Shown here one piece after another: positions 17,014 to 25,884 of a stretch of 64,000 bases of DNA. The stretch's first letter is position 1, and each line of letters begins with the position of its first letter. Origin of the DNA: Ruminococcus sp. (GTDB lineage: Bacteria > Bacillota > Clostridia > Oscillospirales > Ruminococcaceae); the NCBI GenBank assembly GCA_017558505.1, contig JAFYUM010000003.1:1-64000 (forward strand), given 5' to 3'. The notes below the pieces were generated by a model that ran no database searches, was not told where the DNA came from, and saw only the letters and a list, made by a program, of their open reading frames with translations. A program made the position numbers and the translations under genes.

Positions 17014-17469
17014 ATGATAATTAATTTAAAGCAGCTTTTCAGCATCACAGGTGAGTCAAAAGAATTTGACTACAGCATTGAAGCTTCGGAGCTTTCGGAT
17101 ATTAAGGGTTTTAATTTCAGTTCCCCGATTTCCGTAAAGGGTAAGATTTATAACAAGGCAGGCGTTGTCTACCTGAAATATAATCTTTCGTTTTCTATGG
17201 TTGCGGAGTGTGACAGATGCTTAAAGGAAATGGATATACCTTATTCCTTTGACTGTGACCATATCGTAGTTCCCTCTGTAAGCGGCGACAACGATGAGTA
17301 TATCGTAGCTGACGGTGAGAACATTGAGCTGAATGAAATAGCAGTAACCGATATGCTGCTCCAGTTACCTACAAAAATTCTTTGCAGTGATGATTGCAAG
17401 GGTTTGTGTATGGTATGCGGAGCTGACTTGAATGAGGGTAGCTGCGAACATCAAATAACCGAGTCGTGA
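17014..17469 (+). CDS. YceD/DUF177 family protein
   Basis: Conserved bacterial protein encoded just before ribosomal protein L32; in plants and bacteria the family is linked to 23S rRNA accumulation (known). Evidence: CDRCLKEMDIPY in the middle, NEIAVTDMLLQLP, and a C-terminal CSDDCKGLCMVCGADLN cysteine cluster that probably binds zinc. Length (151 aa) is typical. rpmF begins 23 nt downstream, the standard arrangement in Firmicutes. Confidence 0.9.
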   Translation: MIINLKQLFSITGESKEFDYSIEASELSDIKGFNFSSPISVKGKIYNKAGVVYLKYNLSFSMVAECDRCLKEMDIPYSFDCDHIVVPSVSGDNDEYIVADGENIELNEIAVTDMLLQLPTKILCSDDCKGLCMVCGADLNEGSCEHQITES

Positions 17470-17492
17470 GACTCTTATAAGGAGGTGCCAAC

Positions 17493-17678
17493 ATGGCTGT
17501 ACCAAAGAGAAAAACTTCTAAGGCAAGACGTGATAAAAGACGTTCTGCTGTTTGGAAGCTCGATACACCTGCAATGTCCAAGTGCGATAACTGCGGTGCT
17601 ATTAAGGCTCCCCACAAGGTTTGCAAGAACTGTGGATTCTACAAGGGCGTTAAGGTTTTAAATCTGGATGAAGAATAA
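17493..17678 (+). CDS. rpmF: 50S ribosomal protein L32
   Basis: Zinc-type L32 of 61 aa. The start MAVPKRKTSKARRDKRRS and the CDNC...CKNC pair (residues ~29-48) are diagnostic. It follows yceD with a GGAGGT ribosome site and is closed by a terminator at 17697. The plsX and fabH genes that often follow in other Firmicutes are not here. Confidence 0.97.
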   Translation: MAVPKRKTSKARRDKRRSAVWKLDTPAMSKCDNCGAIKAPHKVCKNCGFYKGVKVLNLDEE

Positions 17679-17696
17679 TCAATTTCAGATACGAGG

Positions 17697-17727
17697 AGGA
17701 GAGGAGGCATAGTCTTCTCTCCTTTTT
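17697..17727 (+). terminator. Terminator after rpmF
   Basis: AGGAGAGGAG (17697-17706) pairs with CTTCTCTCCT (17714-17723) with one wobble, followed by a T-run. Confidence 0.75.
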
Positions 17728-17751
17728 ACGTTATTTACAGGAGGGTTATAA

Positions 17752-19047
17752 TTGGTACCAATAAAATCAGTAATAAGCGGCTCTCCTGCTTCGGCTTGCG
17801 GCATTGCAGAGGGCGATATTCTTGTATCCGTCAACGGCGAGATAATCAACGATGTGCTGGATTATATGTATTATTCCGCTGATGTCAATGTGGAAATCGT
17901 TGTTCTGAGAAATGGCGAGGAGATGAAATTCATCGCCCATAAGGATGAATACGACGATTTAGGACTTGAATTCGACACATTTCTTATGGACATCAAGCGG
18001 AGATGCTCCAATAAGTGCGTTTTCTGCTTTATTGACCAGATGCCGCCGAATATGCGTGAAACCCTTTATTTCAAGGACGATGACGCAAGGCTTTCTTTTT
18101 TGCAGGGAAATTATGTCACTCTTACCAATTTAAAGGACGAGGACATTGACCGCATTATAAAAATGAAGCTTAACATAAATGTTTCGGTTCATACAACAAA
18201 TCCGGAACTCCGTGTTAAGATGATGGGCAACAGATTTGCAGGGGAAAAACTGAAATATATCCGCAGACTTGCGGAAAACGGAATATGCCTCAACTGTCAG
18301 ATTGTCTGCTGTCCCGATTTGAACGATGGCGAGGAATTAAGGCGTACTCTCCGTGATCTGGGTGACCTTATGCCCAATATCAGCAGTATGGCTGTTGTTC
18401 CTGTGGGAGTTACGAAATTCAGGGAAAATCTCTTTCCGCTGAAAACCTTTGATAAAAAGGGGGCAGGGGAGACGATTGACATCATTGAAGAGTTTCAGGC
18501 TTTATTTCTTGAAAAATACGGTACGAGAGTTGTATTCCCTTCCGATGAATTTTTCCTGACGGCAAAGCGTGAATTGCCTGATATGGAGTATTATGAAGAT
18601 TTTCCACAGTTTGAAAACGGCGTCGGTATGCTTCGTTCTCTTGTTGACGAGTTTAAAAATGCACTTGAAGATGCAGAGTATGACGGAGGAGAACGACATA
18701 TCACTATAGCTACGGGATATTGTCCTTATCCCGTTATTAAACAACTCTGTGAGAGTGTTGAAAATAAATTCAACAATATAAAAATTGATGTTATGCCGAT
18801 ACGGAATGATTTTTTCGGCAATACTATAACAGTAACGGGACTAATTACGGCAGGCGATCTTATTTCACAGCTGAAAGGCAGAGATAACGGTACAGAGCTG
18901 CTTATTTCCCGATCTATGCTTATGCAGAACAGTGATATTTTCCTTGACGATAAGACAATATCCGATGTGGAAAATGAACTTGATATAAAGATAAAATCGA
19001 CTCAGAATGACGGATACGAATTACTTGACGCTATTCTGGGGTTATAA
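17752..19047 (+). CDS. DUF512 PDZ-radical-SAM-like protein
   Basis: Conserved Clostridial protein usually encoded next to der. The N-terminal PDZ-like part holds SVISGSPASACGIAEGDILVSVNG (residues ~6-29). It is followed by a radical-SAM-like cysteine cluster RRCSNKCVFCFIDQMPPNMRETLYFKDDDARLSFLQGNY (~84-122) and then the DUF512 domain. Function unknown; an iron-sulfur cofactor is likely from CxxxCxxC. The start is TTG at 17752, chosen because GGAGGG lies 6 nt upstream and no ATG fits. 431 aa is typical. It is first in a run DUF512-der-plsY-gpsA. Confidence 0.9.
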   Translation: MVPIKSVISGSPASACGIAEGDILVSVNGEIINDVLDYMYYSADVNVEIVVLRNGEEMKFIAHKDEYDDLGLEFDTFLMDIKRRCSNKCVFCFIDQMPPNMRETLYFKDDDARLSFLQGNYVTLTNLKDEDIDRIIKMKLNINVSVHTTNPELRVKMMGNRFAGEKLKYIRRLAENGICLNCQIVCCPDLNDGEELRRTLRDLGDLMPNISSMAVVPVGVTKFRENLFPLKTFDKKGAGETIDIIEEFQALFLEKYGTRVVFPSDEFFLTAKRELPDMEYYEDFPQFENGVGMLRSLVDEFKNALEDAEYDGGERHITIATGYCPYPVIKQLCESVENKFNNIKIDVMPIRNDFFGNTITVTGLITAGDLISQLKGRDNGTELLISRSMLMQNSDIFLDDKTISDVENELDIKIKSTQNDGYELLDAILGL

Positions 19048-19068
19048 AAGAAAGGAGATGTAAATTTT

Positions 19069-20397
19069 ATGTCTTTACCTATAGTTGCAGTTGTGGGACG
19101 TCCTAATGTAGGAAAATCCACACTGTTCAACAAGCTTATTGGTCAGAGATTATCAATCGTGGAGGATACTCCCGGTGTAACCCGTGACCGTATATATTCA
19201 AAATGCGAGTGGCGTGACAAACAGTTTATGGTAGTTGATACGGGAGGTATCGAACCTGACAGCAACGATGTAATTCTTGCACAGATGCGCCGTCAGTCAC
19301 AGCTTGCAATTGACAAGGCTGATGTAATTATTCTTGTTACAGATATTCGCTGTGGAGTTACAGCAGATGACTATGCAGTTGCAGATATGCTCCAGAAAAG
19401 CGGAAAGCCTGTTGTTCTCTGCGTTAACAAGGTAGACGCCCTTGGTGAGCCGCCACTGGAGCTTTACGAATTTTACAATTTAGGACTTGGCGAGCCTTAT
19501 CCTGTTTCCTCCGTACATGGACACGGAACAGGTGATATGCTGGATGAAGTCTATAAGCTTCTTCCCAGCGGAGAATCCGAGGAATATGATGACGAATACA
19601 TCAAGGTTGCAGTAATCGGCAAGCCAAATGCAGGTAAATCTTCACTCATAAACAAAATTGCAGGTGAGGAAAGAGTAATTGTATCCGATATTGCTGGTAC
19701 AACCCGTGATTCAACGGATACAGTAATTGAAAATGAATATGGTAAATTTGTGTTCATTGATACCGCAGGAATCCGAAAAAAGTCAAAAGTAACTGAGAAA
19801 ATTGAGCATTACAGCGTATTGAGAGCGTATATGGCTGTTGACCGTTCAGATGTGTGCGTAATTATGCTTGATGCCACAGAAGGCTTTACAGAGCAGGACT
19901 CAAAGGTTGCCGGATATGCCCACGAACAGGGAAAAGCCTGCGTTGTAGCCGTTAATAAGTGGGATTTGGTTGAAAAGGACGACAAGACAATGCAGGAATT
20001 CCGCACAAAGCTTGAAAATGATTTCAGCTTTATGTCCTACGTGCCTTTTGTATTCATATCCGCAAAAACAGGTCAACGTATCAATAAACTGTATGAACTT
20101 ATAAAATATACCAACGACCAGAACAGTATGAGAATATCAACAGGAATGTTAAACGATGTTCTTGCATATGCTACTACAAGAGTTCAGCCGCCATCTGATA
20201 AGGGTAAGCGTCTGAAAATTTACTATATGACACAGCCGTCAACAAAGCCGCCAACCTTTGTAACCTTTGTTAACAAAGCGGAATTATTCCATTTTTCTTA
20301 CAGAAGATATATTGAAAATCAGATCCGTTCAACATTCGGATTAGAGGGAACTCCTGTTCGCTTTGTTGTACGTGAAAGAGGAGGTAACGATAAATAA
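19069..20397 (+). CDS. der: Ribosome-associated GTPase Der (EngA)
   Basis: Essential double GTPase for 50S assembly. Two G domains in tandem are visible: GRPNVGKST near residue 10 with NKVD near 120, and GKPNAGKSS near 184 with NKWD near 297. Each has its DTGG or DTAG G3 motif. A KH-like C-terminal domain follows (SDKGKRLKIYYMTQPSTKPPTFV). 442 aa is normal. A strong AAAGGAG site precedes the ATG. The stop overlaps the plsY start by one base (TAATG). Confidence 0.97.
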   Translation: MSLPIVAVVGRPNVGKSTLFNKLIGQRLSIVEDTPGVTRDRIYSKCEWRDKQFMVVDTGGIEPDSNDVILAQMRRQSQLAIDKADVIILVTDIRCGVTADDYAVADMLQKSGKPVVLCVNKVDALGEPPLELYEFYNLGLGEPYPVSSVHGHGTGDMLDEVYKLLPSGESEEYDDEYIKVAVIGKPNAGKSSLINKIAGEERVIVSDIAGTTRDSTDTVIENEYGKFVFIDTAGIRKKSKVTEKIEHYSVLRAYMAVDRSDVCVIMLDATEGFTEQDSKVAGYAHEQGKACVVAVNKWDLVEKDDKTMQEFRTKLENDFSFMSYVPFVFISAKTGQRINKLYELIKYTNDQNSMRISTGMLNDVLAYATTRVQPPSDKGKRLKIYYMTQPSTKPPTFVTFVNKAELFHFSYRRYIENQIRSTFGLEGTPVRFVVRERGGNDK

Positions 20398-21071
20398 TGA
20401 AAGTTTTATTTGCATTGCTCATAGCTGCATCACTTGGCTATTTTCTTGGAAGTCTTAACTTCTCCATAATCGTAGTTAAGCTTCTTAAAGGCAGAGATAT
20501 CAGAACTGTAGGAAGCAGAAATGCAGGTCTTACAAATACTTACCGTTGTTTTGGTCCACAGTGTGCATTATTTACACTTATTGGCGATCTTTTAAAGGGT
20601 GTAGTGGCAGTACTTCTTTCACAGGCTTTTGCAAGCCTTTTAAAAGTAGGATTTGCCCCAGACAATGAAGTGAGGTATATAGGCTTTATTGCAGGTTTCT
20701 TCGCAATCCTTGGTCATGTATTCCCAATTTACTACGGTTTCAAGGGCGGCAAGGGAGTGCTTGTAGGCGTGGCTTCGTTTATTCCCATTGATCCCAGAGT
20801 ATTCTTTGCACTTCTCATTGTGTTTATTGTGATACTTTCAATTTCAAAATACGTTTCTATTTCTTCCATTCTCGGAGCATTCTATGCACCTTTGGCAATA
20901 TTCCTTATGTCACTTATTGTTGACGGTGAAAAGTTCGGCAGAAGTCTGCTTTATATGCTTCTATGTATTCCTATGGCAGGAATGGTTGTATATATGCACC
21001 GTTCTAATATGGAACGCTTTATGGCAGGAACAGAATCGAAATTTACTTTTAAATTTAATAAAAATCAGTAA
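20397..21071 (+). CDS. plsY: Glycerol-3-phosphate acyltransferase PlsY
   Basis: Membrane enzyme that uses acyl-phosphate to make lysophosphatidate. Family loops are present: GSLNFSIIVVKLLKGRDIRTVGSRNAGLTN (residues 18-47), GHVFPIYYGFKGGKGV (102-117) and a polytopic hydrophobic pattern. The usual SGNAGATN is SRNAGLTN, a mild variation. The start overlaps the der stop, and gpsA follows, so both steps from dihydroxyacetone phosphate to lysophosphatidate sit side by side. Confidence 0.95.
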   Translation: MKVLFALLIAASLGYFLGSLNFSIIVVKLLKGRDIRTVGSRNAGLTNTYRCFGPQCALFTLIGDLLKGVVAVLLSQAFASLLKVGFAPDNEVRYIGFIAGFFAILGHVFPIYYGFKGGKGVLVGVASFIPIDPRVFFALLIVFIVILSISKYVSISSILGAFYAPLAIFLMSLIVDGEKFGRSLLYMLLCIPMAGMVVYMHRSNMERFMAGTESKFTFKFNKNQ

Positions 21072-21108
21072 TCTGTATAGATAGATTACAATAAAGGGAG
21101 GTATATCA

Positions 21109-22107
21109 ATGGCAAATATCGTAATTCTCGGCTCAGGAGGTTTTGGTCTGAGCCTTGCCATTACAGCCTTTAAGACAGGCAGGCACAATGTAACCGTATG
21201 GTCAAAATTTCAGGAGGAAATTGATGAAATCCGTCTGAAAGGCGAGCATATCCACAAACTTCCGGGAGTGGCAATTCCCCCTGAAATTCATCTTACAAGC
21301 GATATTTCATGCATAGAGGGCTGTGATATTCTCATATTCGGTATACCTTCAAGCTTTCTCCGCCCTGTTGCACAGCTTGCAAAGCACTACGTGACAAAGG
21401 ATATGATAATTGTCAATTCCGGTAAGGGTATAGAGGAAGGCAGTCTTAAACTTCTCAGCCAGGTTATTGAGGAGGAAATGGGAACTGATAAGCTTGTTGT
21501 CCTTTCAGGTCCCTCTCATGCGGAGGAGGTTGCACGATCTATCCCTACTGCTATTGTCGCCGCTTCACGTAATAAGGAAGCCGCACGATATATACAAGAG
21601 CAGCTTGGCAGTGATAAGCTGAGAATATATCTCAACGATGATGTTATCGGCTGTGAACTTGGCGGTGCGCTGAAAAATATCATTGCTCTCTGCTGTGGTA
21701 TATGTCTTGGTATGGGTTACGGTGATAATACAAAGGCAGCACTAATGACAAGAGGTATGCACGAGATAATGCGTCTTGGCGTTGCAGCAGGAGCTGATCC
21801 CATGACATTCGGCGGTCTTACAGGTCTTGGTGATCTCATAGTTACCTGCACAAGCTTGCACAGTAGAAATGCAAGAGCAGGAAAGCTTATAGGCGAGGGT
21901 ATAGCTCCGCAGGAAGCAGTACGTCAGGTCGGCACTGTTGAGGGCTACTGGTGCTGTCATACAGCTTATGAGCTTGCAAAAAAGCTTGGCGTGGAAATGC
22001 CGATTACAGAACAGCTCAATGAAGTTCTTTTCAACGGCGGAAAAATACAGGACGCAATGGTAAAGCTCATGGGACGTCCCATGATAAACGAGCGTGAGGT
22101 ATACTAA
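21109..22107 (+). CDS. gpsA: Glycerol-3-phosphate dehydrogenase [NAD(P)+]
   Basis: Makes sn-glycerol-3-phosphate for PlsY. The Rossmann motif GSGGFGLSLA is near residue 8. The catalytic region ELGGALKNIIALCCGICLGMGYGDNTKAALMTRG (~185-218) includes the family Lys. GLTGLGDLIVTCTS follows near 240. 332 aa is normal. GGGAGG lies before the ATG. Confidence 0.96.
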   Translation: MANIVILGSGGFGLSLAITAFKTGRHNVTVWSKFQEEIDEIRLKGEHIHKLPGVAIPPEIHLTSDISCIEGCDILIFGIPSSFLRPVAQLAKHYVTKDMIIVNSGKGIEEGSLKLLSQVIEEEMGTDKLVVLSGPSHAEEVARSIPTAIVAASRNKEAARYIQEQLGSDKLRIYLNDDVIGCELGGALKNIIALCCGICLGMGYGDNTKAALMTRGMHEIMRLGVAAGADPMTFGGLTGLGDLIVTCTSLHSRNARAGKLIGEGIAPQEAVRQVGTVEGYWCCHTAYELAKKLGVEMPITEQLNEVLFNGGKIQDAMVKLMGRPMINEREVY

Positions 22108-22124
22108 TCATTCTGGAGGAAACT

Positions 22125-23654
22125 ATGACTGAAATTCGTGAGTACAGAGGCCACATAAGAAACTGGAAACAGCTTTGCATAGAGCTTGACATAGACAGCA
22201 CACTTGACAAAGAGTACCGTGAAAAAGCTATAATCATAGCTGCTTATGAAAAATGGGGCAGAGATATGGGTGAACATCTTTACGGTATGTTTGCTTTCTG
22301 TCTATGGGACGGAGAAAAGCTTTTCGCAATGCGTGACCATTTTGGTACAAAGCCATTTTTCTATTATGTCACTGATGAGGGAAATCTTCTTTGCAGCGGC
22401 TCAATCCGCAATATTATTGCAGGGGAGGGCTTCAAAAAGGAGCTTAACAGAGATATGCTCCAGATTTATATGTCACTTACCTACGTTGGCGGAGAGGACA
22501 CATTTTTCAAAGGTATGAAAAAGCTTATGCCTGGACATTACCTTGAATTTGCCGATGGAAAGCTTGAAATCCACCGCTACTGGAAGCCAGAATTCAATCC
22601 CGACCATTCAAAGACATTGAACGAATGGGCTGATGAGATTCATTCCACACTTCTCGGCATTATGCCTGAGGTGCTTGACGAAAATGAAACGGCTGAATCA
22701 TTCCTTTCGGGTGGAGTTGATTCTTCATATGTCCTTGCAGTTTCCGATGTAAAGGTAACAAATTCCTGCGGCTATGATGACGAGAGATTTGACGAATCGC
22801 CTCTTGCAAAACAGACTGCGGATTTGCTTGGCAGGGAAAATAACCGCTGCTGTATAACTCCTGAAATGTATTTTGGAATTGTACCGTGGGTTATGGAAAA
22901 TATGGAGCAGCCTTTGGCAGATGCTTCGGCAGTTGCATTTGCACTTGGCTGTCGTGCTACAGCAGAGCATACAAAAATTTGTTATTCAGGGGAGGGTTCT
23001 GATGAATTTTTCGGCGGATACAATATGTACCGCAATGCTGAGAGATACGGCAATAATCTGAAAACCTTCTATGTAGGTAATACAAATATTATGAAAGAGG
23101 ACGAAAAACAGCGTATCCTCAAAACTTACAATCCCGATGTACTTCCTTTAAATATTGCTAAGGATATTTATGCAGAGAATGAGGGCTGTGATCCTCTTAC
23201 AAAAATGTCGGATATTGATATCCGCATATGGCTTGAGGGCGATATTTATCTCAATGTGGACAAAATGAGTACAGCAGCAGGTCTTGAGGTACGTATGCCC
23301 CTTACAGACAGACGAATATTTGATATTGCTTCGCGTATGCCATCGGAGCATAAAATCAACGAGGAAGCCAATAAAGCGGCTCTCCGTACTGCGGCTGCAA
23401 AGGTTCTTCCCGAAGAAATTGCATTCCGCAAAAAGCTTGGATTTATCGTGCCTATCAGAATATGGCTTGCAGATGAGCGATATAATGCCGATGTAATGGC
23501 TAAATTTGACAGTGATACAGCGGCTGAATTCTTCAATATTGATGAAATCAAGGCTATTTTTGCTGATTATATCGGTGGAAACTCCGATAACTGGAGAAAA
23601 ATCTGGACAATATACACGTTCCTTGTATGGTACGATATATATTTCAAAAATTGA
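22125..23654 (+). CDS. Asparagine-synthetase-like protein without the glutaminase N-terminus
   Basis: The ATP-pyrophosphatase half of class-B asparagine synthetase is intact: SFLSGGVDSSYVLAVS near residue 189, YSGEGSDEFFGGY near 287, DIYLNVDKMSTAAGLEVRMPL near 370. The N-terminal amidotransferase domain is cut short. The protein starts at the position of the NGEIYN strand, here YRGHIRN. The Cys2 nucleophile (MCGI) and the ~50 residues before it are absent. gpsA ends only 17 nt upstream, so no hidden extension is possible. A GGAGG site supports the start. It may use free ammonia, or amidate or adenylate another substrate. 509 aa is short for AsnB. Confidence 0.88.
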   Translation: MTEIREYRGHIRNWKQLCIELDIDSTLDKEYREKAIIIAAYEKWGRDMGEHLYGMFAFCLWDGEKLFAMRDHFGTKPFFYYVTDEGNLLCSGSIRNIIAGEGFKKELNRDMLQIYMSLTYVGGEDTFFKGMKKLMPGHYLEFADGKLEIHRYWKPEFNPDHSKTLNEWADEIHSTLLGIMPEVLDENETAESFLSGGVDSSYVLAVSDVKVTNSCGYDDERFDESPLAKQTADLLGRENNRCCITPEMYFGIVPWVMENMEQPLADASAVAFALGCRATAEHTKICYSGEGSDEFFGGYNMYRNAERYGNNLKTFYVGNTNIMKEDEKQRILKTYNPDVLPLNIAKDIYAENEGCDPLTKMSDIDIRIWLEGDIYLNVDKMSTAAGLEVRMPLTDRRIFDIASRMPSEHKINEEANKAALRTAAAKVLPEEIAFRKKLGFIVPIRIWLADERYNADVMAKFDSDTAAEFFNIDEIKAIFADYIGGNSDNWRKIWTIYTFLVWYDIYFKN

Positions 23655-23709
23655 GTTTTGTCGGATAGCGGGGATTTTTCCCCGTTAATCCCGAATAAAG
23701 GAGAAAAAA

Positions 23710-25167
23710 ATGTCAAATAAGGTAACTACACGTTTTGCCCCGTCACCAACGGGATTCATGCACATAGGAAATCTTCGTACTGCTCTTTATTCCTATCTTC
23801 TTTCAAAGTCGCAGGGTGGTAATTTTATCCTGCGAATTGAAGATACCGATCAGGAGCGACTTGTTGAGGGTGCAGTTGATGTTATTCTCGATACTCTTAA
23901 ATCAACAGGTATTGAATATGATGAAGGTCCTGCAAAGGACGGCGGTCACGGCCCTTACATCCAGAGTGAAAGACTTCCTATTTATAAGGAATATGCTGAG
24001 AAGCTTATTGCTGACGGACACGCTTACTACTGCTTCTGCTCAAAGGAGCGTCTTGACTCTCTCAAGGACGAAAACGGTATCGGCGGTTATGACGGTTTCT
24101 GCCGTGATAAGAATTACACAGCTGAGGATGCAGCACGTCATAAGGCAGAGGGCGGTAATGTTGTAATCCGTCAGAAAATGCCTACAGAGGGCAAGACAGC
24201 ATATGTGGACGTGGTTTACGGCGAGGTTGAAATTGACAATACCGAGCTTCGTGACCAGATTCTCATTAAGGACGACGGCTACCCCACATATAATTTCTGC
24301 CACATTGTTGACGATTATCTTATGGGTGTAACTCATGTTGTAAGAGGTAACGAGTATCTCACTTCAACTCCAAAATATTGCCTGCTCTATGACGCATTCG
24401 GCTGGGACAGACCGACATATGTTCACCTGCCATTGCTTATGGGTAAAGACGATGAGGGCAAGGTTTCAAAGCTTTCAAAGCGTCACGGTGCAGTCAGCTT
24501 CCACGACCTTGTAAATGACGGTTATCTCCCTGAGGCTATAGTTAACTATATAGCTCTTCTTGGTTGGTGTCCAAAAGATACAAATGAGGAATTTTTCACA
24601 ATGGACGAGCTTAAAGCGAATTTCTCCATTGAGGGATTGAGTAAATCTCCAGCTGTATTTGACTATGAAAAGCTGAAATGGTTCAACTCTGAATACATCA
24701 AGAAGCTTCCCGAAGATGTATACGCTGAAAAGGCTCTGCCGATTCTTGACGGTATCTGCGAAAGCTACATCAACACAAAGAAGCTTTCAGCACTTCTCCA
24801 CACAAGAATTTCTTATTTCAACGAAATCAAGGATATGATTGGATTTGTTACTTCCCGTCTGCCTATGGAGGGCGACCTGTACACCAATAAAAAGAACAAG
24901 ACAACTCCCGAAAACTGTCTTGAAGTTCTTGTGGATTGTCTGCCAATTCTTGAAGCTGTTGAAAGCTGGGATAATGACACACTTTTTGCGGTTCTTAAAG
25001 AATATGCCGCATCAAAAGAGAAAAAGGCTGGTGCAGTTATGTGGACAATCCGTGTAGCTGTTGGACGTCAGGCTGTAACTCCAGGAGGAGCTACAGAGCT
25101 TATGGAAGTGTTTGGCAAGGAAGAATCAATCGGACGTATCAAGCAGGCGATTGAGGAATTAGCATAA
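23710..25167 (+). CDS. gltX: Glutamyl-tRNA synthetase
   Basis: Charges tRNA(Glu), and tRNA(Gln) in many Clostridia. Class I signatures: FAPSPTGFMHIGNLRTALYS at residues 8-27 (HIGH-type) and KVSKLSKRHGAVS near 253 (KMSKS-type). The C-terminal anticodon-binding domain is present. 485 aa is normal. AAAGGAG precedes the ATG. A CGGGGA/TCCCCG hairpin (23669-23684) lies in the leader; it is too weak to call a terminator. Confidence 0.97.
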   Translation: MSNKVTTRFAPSPTGFMHIGNLRTALYSYLLSKSQGGNFILRIEDTDQERLVEGAVDVILDTLKSTGIEYDEGPAKDGGHGPYIQSERLPIYKEYAEKLIADGHAYYCFCSKERLDSLKDENGIGGYDGFCRDKNYTAEDAARHKAEGGNVVIRQKMPTEGKTAYVDVVYGEVEIDNTELRDQILIKDDGYPTYNFCHIVDDYLMGVTHVVRGNEYLTSTPKYCLLYDAFGWDRPTYVHLPLLMGKDDEGKVSKLSKRHGAVSFHDLVNDGYLPEAIVNYIALLGWCPKDTNEEFFTMDELKANFSIEGLSKSPAVFDYEKLKWFNSEYIKKLPEDVYAEKALPILDGICESYINTKKLSALLHTRISYFNEIKDMIGFVTSRLPMEGDLYTNKKNKTTPENCLEVLVDCLPILEAVESWDNDTLFAVLKEYAASKEKKAGAVMWTIRVAVGRQAVTPGGATELMEVFGKEESIGRIKQAIEELA

Positions 25168-25173
25168 ATTTAA

Positions 25174-25201
25174 GGGTATCGGATTTTCCGATACCCTTTT
25201 T
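25174..25201 (+). terminator. Terminator after gltX
   Basis: GGGTATCGGA (25174-25183) pairs perfectly with TCCGATACCC (25187-25196), followed by T5. Confidence 0.93.
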
Positions 25202-25206
25202 GTTTT

Positions 25207-25818
25207 TTATTCACTTACAGTAGTTATCGAAGTTGTAACTGTAAATTCTGTTGTTACAGCAGAGGACAGCGTAGTATCAGTAGGGGAGGGAGTGGCAGCA
25301 TTCAGCACAACGTCAGAAAATGTAATTTTCAGCAGATTATTTGGCATTTCAAATGTGTGGATATTTCCGTTTCCGTCAATAGAAAGGCTATAATCACCGC
25401 CCTCCAGATTTCCTGAAATCTGGAGTAAGCCTTCATTTTCTGTACCTGTAAGCGTTTCCTGTGAAGCGAGAGAATCAACGGCCTCCATAAGATTTGTAAG
25501 CATAGCTTTAACAGGAATTGCCGATTTCGGAACAGAAAAATCAAGTCCCTTATAGCTTGCTTTTACAACATTTTCCTCAAATGCAAGCTTTACACCGCTT
25601 AAAGTATTCGGCGATTCAAATTCTGCTACCCAATTTTTGTCACTATTTCTGGTAATAGTACCCTCGGCAGTAAGTTTATCCAGGTTTACAGACATTTTTG
25701 CAGTGAATGGCGAAGCAAGATTGTTTTCACTCTTTGTCTGTGAGTTCATGGGCGAATTGCATGATGTAGCGGAAACAACACATAAAAATGCAATAACGGA
25801 TGATAAAAGTCTTTTCAT
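25207..25818 (-). CDS. Putative lipoprotein, unknown function
   Basis: A 203-residue exported protein. A signal sequence ends in a lipobox, SATSC, so the mature N-terminal Cys (residue ~20) is probably lipidated. The middle alternates polar and hydrophobic residues, as in a beta-rich LolA/LppX-like fold (KMSVNLDKLTAEGTITR, GGDYSLSIDGNGNI), but I cannot assign a family. The tail is Thr/Ser-rich. I chose ATG 25818 with GGAG 9 nt upstream. It converges on gltX. Confidence 0.75.
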   Translation of the reverse strand: MKRLLSSVIAFLCVVSATSCNSPMNSQTKSENNLASPFTAKMSVNLDKLTAEGTITRNSDKNWVAEFESPNTLSGVKLAFEENVVKASYKGLDFSVPKSAIPVKAMLTNLMEAVDSLASQETLTGTENEGLLQISGNLEGGDYSLSIDGNGNIHTFEMPNNLLKITFSDVVLNAATPSPTDTTLSSAVTTEFTVTTSITTVSE

Positions 25819-25884
25819 TGTAGTAATCTCCAATCAATAAATATCCTTTTAACATCCGTTATTTCAGAGTAATTGCATCACTGA

